This document shows, one piece after another, positions 40,723-45,878 of a DNA stretch of 45,878 bases; the stretch's first letter is position 1; every line of letters starts with the position of its first letter. The position numbers and the translations under genes were made by a program. Below the pieces are notes generated by a model that had not been told where the DNA came from, did not search any database, and worked only from the letters and a program-made list of their open reading frames with translations. The stretch lies in NCBI RefSeq assembly GCF_022347545.1, contig NZ_JAKREW010000036.1, forward strand, positions 1 through 45,878, in the 5' to 3' direction. Origin of the DNA: Terribium retamae. Its GTDB lineage: Bacteria > Pseudomonadota > Alphaproteobacteria > Rhizobiales > Rhizobiaceae.

Positions 40723-41130
40723 AGCGCTTAACTCCTCATGCCGGAGCCTGGAAAAGCCAGCCCATACCCAGAACTCGATCAGTCTCCAATTGACACGACA
40801 TCCAGCGATTGTGCGCAGAAGCGTGCCTGCAACCGTTGTATAGGCGTGGCATTCTCCGCCGTCGAGGCGTTCTTTAGTCTGGGCCCGCAAACTTGAGGTC
40901 AGCCGTTTGCAGGAGGGAGACGGTCGAAGTCCGAAAGTCGCCGGTGGAAGTCTTGCGCTGGTCCAGGTGCCCCATGCTCGCGTTCTCTCAGCGGGATGTG
41001 CAACGCTGCATCGTGTTGATTGGAATGAGGCTACGGCTTCCTGTGGAATGCACGACTACGCCGTTTGACTCACTTGCCGAGCTTGTGGGCGTGTCGAAAG
41101 ATGCATCGTGAGAGCGCTGTGCGCCAGATC
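40723..41130. other. Divergent intergenic region upstream of the Wzy-like gene
   Basis: About 400 bp without a clear gene. It should hold promoters for the small protein and the polymerase. TCTCCAATTGACA near 40776-40788 shares CTCCAATTG with the palindrome at 27368-27379, which may be chance. The long leader before the polymerase gene shows no terminator. Confidence 0.4.
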
Positions 41131-42603
41131 ATGGGCAGCCGAGGGAGCGGCTCATCAGCAATGCAGGTGTCTTTGTTCGGGCTGCTGGTGTGCGTGGCAA
41201 TTCTGGCCATTGCTTACTATGCCCGGGGCATGTTGATGGTCGGGCTGATCACGTCCCAGGCATTCGGAGCGACAACCGCCGCGACCCTCACTTTCCTGGG
41301 CGGGTCTTCTCCGCTGATCTACACGATGTTCGAGGCTTTGCTCGTCACGGCCGTCGCTGCGAGACGTCGCATCTGGCTCGACCTCGGAGGCGTGTTCGGG
41401 AGCATTCGCCCGATCTGGGTTCTCGCAAGCCTCATGATCTACGCCGTGATCGGAGCTTGGCTGTTTCCGCGGTTCTTTGCCGGGCAGACCGTCGTTTTCG
41501 TCCAGTCGAAAATCCGCGGTACCGTCGTGGAAGCCTCACTGACCCCGGTCTCGGGCAATATCTCTCAGACAGGTTATTTCATTCTCGGTGGGCTAACCAC
41601 CATCGCGCTTTGCACCCTGCTGCTGCATGAGGAAAGGATCGATCAGATCCGCCGGGGATTCTTCCTGTGGTGCGGTCTGCACGCCGGCATGGGCGTGGTC
41701 GATTTTGTCGGCAAGAATGCAGGGATCGGCGATATGCTCGCCCCGATCAGAACCGCCAACTATGCGATAATAAGCAACGCCTACGAGGCTGGCTTCGCGC
41801 GCATTACAGGGCCTTTTTCGGAGGCCTCTTCCTTTGCCGGCGCTTCCCTGGCTTGCCTGGCATTCTCCTACACCTATTGGAGACGAACCAAGTCACGTCT
41901 TTCGCTGTGGCTGTCGGTTATCCTGCTTTCCCTGACTATTCTATCAACGTCTTCGACCGCCTATGTCGGCCTCGCAGTGCTGTGCATTCCGGTCATGCTC
42001 TCAATGTCAGCATCCGTCCTCCGAGGTAAGATAGAGCGCCAGGAGATATTGATTGTCCTGCTCATGGTGGTTGGTGTGGTCAGCATGATGGGTATCAGTC
42101 TCTACCGTGCTGACGCGCTGGATCCCTTCGTGAGACTCATCAACAGCACCATCATCAACAAGGCGGATTCCGCCTCCGGGCATGAGCGCGCCTACTGGAA
42201 CGTCAAAAGCCTGCAGTCTTTTATCGACACAGGCGGCCTCGGAGTTGGTTTTGGCAGTTCGAGGGCGTCAAGCTGGCCGATCGCCGTGCTGTCTCAGCTC
42301 GGCCTCTTTGGGTCGCTGATGATGGCGATGCTGCTCGGCGTCCTGATCCGGGGGTTGAGGGGCGTGCAGGAATGGGTGGCGCCTGAGGCGGCTGCTGTCG
42401 TAATGAGCATCAGGAATGCCGCATTTGCCGGCATTATTGCCAACTCGGTATCAGGAGGCAGTGCCGACCCCGGCGTCCTCTTTTTCATCGCAATCGCCGT
42501 TGTCTCCGCCACGAGGGTCAAGGCCTTGCGCACAGCAACTGACATTGCGCGACGCCACTCCTTTCGGCCTGTACAATCGAGCCCTGCCTTCGATATCCGC
42601 TAG
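41131..42603 (+). CDS. Wzy/O-antigen-ligase-like EPS polymerase
   Basis: About 490 residues with ten or more hydrophobic spans. One large loop in the second half carries SASGHERAYWNVKSLQSFID followed by TGGLGVGFGSSRASSWPIAV, the Arg/His-bearing periplasmic loop typical of Wzy/WaaL-type proteins, and KIRGTVVEASLTPVSGNISQ is an early loop. It would join flipped repeat units at the periplasmic face. It is the only polymerase candidate in the window, so it may serve units flipped by the Wzx at 19-20.6 kb. The start is uncertain: ATG 41131 or ATG 41161 (the latter directly before the first helix, with GAGGGAG 13 bases upstream). Confidence 0.8.
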   Translation: MGSRGSGSSAMQVSLFGLLVCVAILAIAYYARGMLMVGLITSQAFGATTAATLTFLGGSSPLIYTMFEALLVTAVAARRRIWLDLGGVFGSIRPIWVLASLMIYAVIGAWLFPRFFAGQTVVFVQSKIRGTVVEASLTPVSGNISQTGYFILGGLTTIALCTLLLHEERIDQIRRGFFLWCGLHAGMGVVDFVGKNAGIGDMLAPIRTANYAIISNAYEAGFARITGPFSEASSFAGASLACLAFSYTYWRRTKSRLSLWLSVILLSLTILSTSSTAYVGLAVLCIPVMLSMSASVLRGKIERQEILIVLLMVVGVVSMMGISLYRADALDPFVRLINSTIINKADSASGHERAYWNVKSLQSFIDTGGLGVGFGSSRASSWPIAVLSQLGLFGSLMMAMLLGVLIRGLRGVQEWVAPEAAAVVMSIRNAAFAGIIANSVSGGSADPGVLFFIAIAVVSATRVKALRTATDIARRHSFRPVQSSPAFDIR

Positions 42604-42763
42604 GCCAACTGCACGCTAGCCGTTGCTTGGAGGGTTCTCCCGTACCCATCGTTGCGATGAGTGGAGTTGGCTGGCTTCACTGTTTCATTCGCAACGACGG
42701 TCACACTGCGGCAGCTCAAAGGGGAGGTATGCCTACCTTGATAGATGAGCACCCAGCGTTGCG

Positions 42764-43918
42764 TCACCGCTCCATCAGAAGATCTCTCCACCTCTGCAGG
42801 AAGCGTTCTTTCGAGGCGCGTGCGGCAACCTCCCGCAACCTGTCACTGGTCTCTGCTTTTTCGGCTGAAGTCCGTGTGAGGGCGTGCCGCATGGCGGCTG
42901 CAATTGCGGCTGCGTCCCTGGCCGGTACTTGCAAACAAACATCCTCCACGGCTTCCACCAGCGCACTCTGTTCGGTGACAATGGGTAGCAGGCCCATATA
43001 GGCAGCCTCCAACGCCGGCATGCCGAACCCTTCGAGCAGGCTCGGCAGGACGAACGCTTCGGCATGGGTGTAAAGCCAGCGCAACTGGCAATCCGGAACA
43101 TATCCCGGCATCACGATGCCAGGCACCGATTTCGCGACTTCGATGATCCTGTCGCGGCCTTCGCCGCGCGATCCGCATAGCACGTATTTGATGCCCTGCT
43201 GATAGAACCTACCGTCACGATATGCCTCGAGCGCAGCGATCTGGTTCTTGCGGGTTTCGAAGGCACCGACCGTCAAGAAGAAGGCACCGTCGAGCCCGGG
43301 AAGCGCCTTGAGCGGGCCTTCGAACAAGCCTGCGCGCACGTACAGCGGAATTGTGGTCAAGAAGCGGAAGTTCAAACCATGGATTGCAATGAAATTGTTC
43401 TTCGACCAGTCGCTGACGAAAACAACGCCAGGCCGATGCCTACAGATCTTGTCATACGCAACGCGATAATTCTCGACGGTCGAGGTGTCATAAAGATCGC
43501 TGTGGGTCAAAGGGCCGACGTCGTGGCAAAGGACGATGTCTCTTTCAGTCAGCTCCGATCTCAACACAAACAGAGGATCGAGAAAGACGCGAGTGCTTTT
43601 CCCGCTGGCCTTGGAACCGATCAAGCATCGTCGACTGTCTTTAAGCCAGTTGATTTCCATCATCATCAACCGGGCGGCGATCTTGCGGACCAGCCCTTCG
43701 GGAGCATTGCTACCGAGGCGCCAGTACCGAACCTGCGCGTGTTCCGGCACGAACTCCTGGCATAGGTCCCTGGCAATGTGCCAGGCCCCGGTTCTGTTCA
43801 ATATCGACAGGGAGTTTTCAAAAAGCAGGCGTTCGGCGGCGGGTGCCGCCACCGAGGGAGCCGGTCGTGCTTTTGCCGGTCCATCCTCCGGACCTTGCCG
43901 CTTCTCGATATCCAGCAA
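42764..43918 (-). CDS. Glycosyltransferase family 4
   Basis: A 384-residue GT-B enzyme. Features are VFVSDWSKNNFIAIHGLNF, the donor-side start FFLTVGAFETRKNQIAALEA and VLPSLLEGFGMPALEAAYMG with the EX7E motif. The start is TTG 43918: GGGGGAA lies four bases before it and no upstream ATG fits. The first about 30 residues are Pro/Ala-rich. It converges on the polymerase gene and is transcribed alone from a recognisable promoter near 44.03 kb. Confidence 0.87.
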   Translation of the reverse strand: MLDIEKRQGPEDGPAKARPAPSVAAPAAERLLFENSLSILNRTGAWHIARDLCQEFVPEHAQVRYWRLGSNAPEGLVRKIAARLMMMEINWLKDSRRCLIGSKASGKSTRVFLDPLFVLRSELTERDIVLCHDVGPLTHSDLYDTSTVENYRVAYDKICRHRPGVVFVSDWSKNNFIAIHGLNFRFLTTIPLYVRAGLFEGPLKALPGLDGAFFLTVGAFETRKNQIAALEAYRDGRFYQQGIKYVLCGSRGEGRDRIIEVAKSVPGIVMPGYVPDCQLRWLYTHAEAFVLPSLLEGFGMPALEAAYMGLLPIVTEQSALVEAVEDVCLQVPARDAAAIAAAMRHALTRTSAEKAETSDRLREVAARASKERFLQRWRDLLMER

Positions 43919-44017
43919 ATCGTTCCCCCGATTGCAGTCTTTGGACTGTCGGCGGCTTTCATCCGATAGTCAGGCCATATCGGGAAAATCGTCGTAAGTT
44001 TCAGTTTGATTGCTAAC

Positions 44018-44047
44018 AGCCTATTGATCGGCGGCTTTTTTTGTCAA
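44018..44047 (-). promoter_or_regulatory. Putative sigma-70-type promoter of the glycosyltransferase gene
   Basis: On the minus strand TTGACA (44042-44047) is followed after 18 bases by TAGGCT (44018-44023). The -35 is a perfect consensus and the -10 a weak one. It points at the TTG start about 100 bases downstream. An imperfect inverted repeat (GACTGTCGG and CCGATAGTC, near 43946-43973) lies in the leader. Confidence 0.5.
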
Positions 44048-44147
44048 CAGAACCGCTAGCCAGGAGGCTCGCCAAAAAGGACGGGTTAGTACTAAGCTTA
44101 TTGGATAACTCAGTAGCCGCCGACCCGCCGAGGAATAGACGGCCTCT

Positions 44148-44648
44148 CTATTGCGGGAAGCCGTTGGTGTGCACGACGTGCCAGATTCCCTTGTTCACCT
44201 CGGTAATGTCGCCGATGCAATCGGAAATCCTGGCGATTTCCGCATTATCCATCGCTTCCACTTTCCCGTATTTGATCGAATCCTTGCCGTCGAAGATGCG
44301 CATCAGATGCGTGTGGGAGATGTCTCCCTTGCTGTCGAATGAATAGATACAGTGGTTGTATTTGTTCCGCAGTTTGGACTGTTCATTGAGCCGCTGGAGA
44401 AGCGGAAGAATTTCCTCTCGGTATTTTTTCGGGGTTTTCTTCATCTTCGCGAGCCGTTCAACGAGGTCGATCCGGGCTCGCGTCGTATTGAGGGTCAGGA
44501 AGATGACGATGGCGGTTTCCTTGTCGACCTTCGCCAGGCCGGCAATCAGGTGGATGAGCAGGCTTTCAGTGTTCGTCCATGTGTAGTTCAGACGCCCGAT
44601 CAGGAGGAGTATTCGCTGGAAGTCGTCCATCCTCAATCCCCGCGTCAT
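44148..44648 (-). CDS. Small HEPN-like hypothetical protein
   Basis: A 166-residue, mostly helical protein. It has TWTNTESLLIHLIAGLAKVD, then IFLTLNTTRARIDLVERLAK and, in a helix-like context, KLRNKYNHCIYSF. The R94-N95-x3-H99 string fits the R(N/D/H)x3-4H motif of HEPN domains, many of which are RNases or nucleotide-binding partners. I do not recognise a named family, and no nucleotidyltransferase or antitoxin gene is adjacent. ATG 44648 or ATG 44630 may be the start. It lies between the EPS genes and the repeat protein at the right edge. Confidence 0.65.
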   Translation of the reverse strand: MTRGLRMDDFQRILLLIGRLNYTWTNTESLLIHLIAGLAKVDKETAIVIFLTLNTTRARIDLVERLAKMKKTPKKYREEILPLLQRLNEQSKLRNKYNHCIYSFDSKGDISHTHLMRIFDGKDSIKYGKVEAMDNAEIARISDCIGDITEVNKGIWHVVHTNGFPQ

Positions 44649-45164
44649 CGCCTTTCGATGCTGTTATTCTGTGCATCATGCTGCAGTCGTGTTCAACCAC
44701 GCCGAAAGCTCCCGCCGGAGGGTCTAGTCGATTGGCGGGATTGACGTCCTTCCTTGGTGGTACAGGATCAGCCAATTGACTGTGCACCGGTGACGCATTG
44801 CCGGCCGGATGATGGGTTTTTCATCCATTTGGTGCTCTAAATTAGCTCCAACGCATAACTAGGCGCGGGCTCCTCGCGGTCACAGACTGTCCGCGTCTCG
44901 AAAAGTCAGAGGCGCGGCTTTCCTATTTTTCAGTGTCGAAGGCTCCGAGGGGTGTTCGGTCCGGAGTTCAGTTGCACTGAATGAGGATGACAGCCGTTTT
45001 TTCCGAGAGGGTTTTTTGCTTCCAGAGCGCTTCAGTCGGGGGGCTGCTGGTTTGTTCCTAGTTCTGGAAGCTCAATTGCCCTGATGTGCAACCGCCGATG
45101 CGGCCAAGGACCTCTTGAAGATGAATGGGGTCATGCTGGATCGGCCTTACCATGAGATGGAACT
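44649..45164. other. Intergenic region upstream of the right-edge repeat protein
   Basis: About 515 bp without a supportable gene. A stem GGATGA (44807-44812) with TCATCC (44821-44826) and a T-rich loop is seen. T-rich stretches near 44997 and 45010 may belong to a promoter or terminator, but no clear -35/-10 pair can be placed. It probably contains the promoter of the gene at 45165. Confidence 0.4.
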
Positions 45165-45878
45165 ATGGCTCCCCGAAACTCTTCCCAGCATTCAACGTTT
45201 TTCCCGCTCGATCCCAGTCAGGATCAGAACCAGGAACAGAGCGAAGCTCAAGCTCAGCTCCAGGTAGAAGCGCAAGGCCAAGGCCAAGGCCAGGGTCAAG
45301 GCCAGGGCCAGCATCAATCCAGCTACTCCAGCAATGAAAACGGCAATGGCAATGGCAATCTCAACCTGAATGGCAATGGCAACCTCAATCTGAACAAGGC
45401 CATCAACGAAAGCACGAACACCAATTCGAATTCGAGCACCAATACGAACTCGAACACCAATACCAGCACCACGCATGTGAATGTCGATGTGGGACTAGAT
45501 CTCACCGGCTATCAGCCGAGCGACGATGATTTCGCCGACATCAAGCTCGACGGAGGTGCCCAGATCGACAAGCTGCTGGTCAACCATGATGGCCAGATCT
45601 TCTACAATCCCGGCGATGGCGCCTCGTTCAACGACGTCCTGAACGGCTCGCTCAACGGCGAAGGCAACGATACCGCCGTCTCGCTCGCCCAGGTCAACAA
45701 TATGAGCGACGACGATTCGATTGGAAACGCATCGGTTTCCAATACTGGCATCTTCGAGCAGAATGGCGATGCCACCGGCGGCGACGCCCGATCCGGTGAC
45801 GGCCTCACGGCTGGCGGCGGCGGTGGTGGTGGCGGCGGCTCCGGCCACGCCAATGGCGGCGACGGTGGCAACGGGCAC
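45165..45878 (+). CDS. Low-complexity Gln/Gly-, Asn/Gly- and Asn/Thr/Ser-rich protein (3' end missing)
   Basis: An open frame of 238 codons to the window edge. An in-frame TGA at 45153 leaves ATG 45165 as the only usable start. The order is: a polar N-terminus (MAPRNSSQHSTFFPLDPSQD), a Gln/Gly tract (QGQGQGQGQGQ), an Asn/Gly/Leu tract (NGNGNGNLNLNGNGNLNLN), an Asn/Thr/Ser tract (TNTNSNSSTNTNSNTNTS), then a globular-looking acidic part (VDVGLDLTGYQPSDDDFADI and on) and a Gly-rich stretch with ten consecutive Gly/Ser-Gly codons near the edge. There is no obvious signal peptide. Similar Asn/Gly-tract proteins occur in rhizobia, often labelled adhesin- or fibrinogen-binding-like without proof. 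Function is unknown. Confidence 0.75.
   Translation, partial: MAPRNSSQHSTFFPLDPSQDQNQEQSEAQAQLQVEAQGQGQGQGQGQGQHQSSYSSNENGNGNGNLNLNGNGNLNLNKAINESTNTNSNSSTNTNSNTNTSTTHVNVDVGLDLTGYQPSDDDFADIKLDGGAQIDKLLVNHDGQIFYNPGDGASFNDVLNGSLNGEGNDTAVSLAQVNNMSDDDSIGNASVSNTGIFEQNGDATGGDARSGDGLTAGGGGGGGGGSGHANGGDGGNGH

Noticed and set aside
40271..40843. Plus-strand 190-codon frame across the inverted repeat
   Set aside because: No ribosome-binding site, no family character, and it overlaps the better-supported small gene on the minus strand.

Overview
The window looks like a chromosomal or megaplasmid segment of an alphaproteobacterium, most likely of the Hyphomicrobiales (rhizobia and relatives). This is inferred from high G+C, alphaproteobacterial-type start sites and an ExoP/ExoF/ExoY-type exopolysaccharide (EPS) machinery; the species cannot be named from sequence alone. 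No rRNA, tRNA, CRISPR array or intact transposase was seen.

Layout. (1) 1-3.28 kb: the 3' part of a very long Asn/Gly-rich tandem-repeat protein whose C-terminus is the PPIase plus C-terminal chaperone region of trigger factor, closed by a hairpin terminator. (2) 3.66-6.48 kb: a translationally coupled substrate-binding protein / FecCD permease / ATPase operon for iron-siderophore, haem or cobalamin uptake. (3) 6.56-6.79 kb: a decayed fragment of an RND efflux adaptor (AcrA type), marking a probable junction. (4) 6.8-21.9 kb: a G+C-rich glycan block. It holds an amino-sugar operon on the minus strand (acetyltransferase, oxidoreductase, aminotransferase, epimerase), a plus-strand run of a GT-B transferase, a NodB-type deacetylase and two GT2 transferases, then a minus-strand run of a second aminotransferase, a Wzx-type flippase, a FemAB/CelD-like acyltransferase and two tandem acyltransferase-3 proteins. 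(5) 22.1-22.9 kb: a Crp/Fnr regulator. (6) 23.2-38.8 kb: the EPS core. It comprises phosphomannomutase, a GDP-mannose pyrophosphorylase fused to an AGE-type epimerase/isomerase, an ExoP/Wzc-like co-polymerase with a worn-out kinase domain, an ExoY-type priming transferase, an ExoF/Wza-type export protein, four more glycosyltransferases and a secreted glycosidase with DUF4214. (7) 39.2-43.9 kb: a LuxR-type regulator with its own terminator, a small unknown protein, a Wzy-like polymerase and another glycosyltransferase. (8) 44.1-45.9 kb: a small HEPN-like protein and the 5' end of a second low-complexity (Gln/Gly, Asn/Gly, Asn/Thr/Ser) protein running off the window.

How it fits together. Phosphomannomutase and ManC supply GDP-mannose, the amino-sugar operon supplies a probable 3-acetamido UDP-sugar, ExoY primes undecaprenyl phosphate, and eight or so glycosyltransferases build and extend the unit. 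Acyltransferases and the deacetylase may decorate it, Wzx flips it, Wzy polymerises it, and the ExoP and ExoF proteins control length and export. The 6.8-21.9 kb block has a flippase but no visible polymerase, so it may rely on the Wzy at 41.1 kb.

The most unusual items are the repeat/trigger-factor fusion, the chimeric N-terminus of the Gfo/Idh/MocA oxidoreductase (its promoter and first 21 codons are a diverged copy of the 5' end of a glycosyltransferase gene 25.5 kb away), the ManC-AGE fusion, the degenerate tyrosine-kinase-type ATPase, and the second repeat protein at the right edge.
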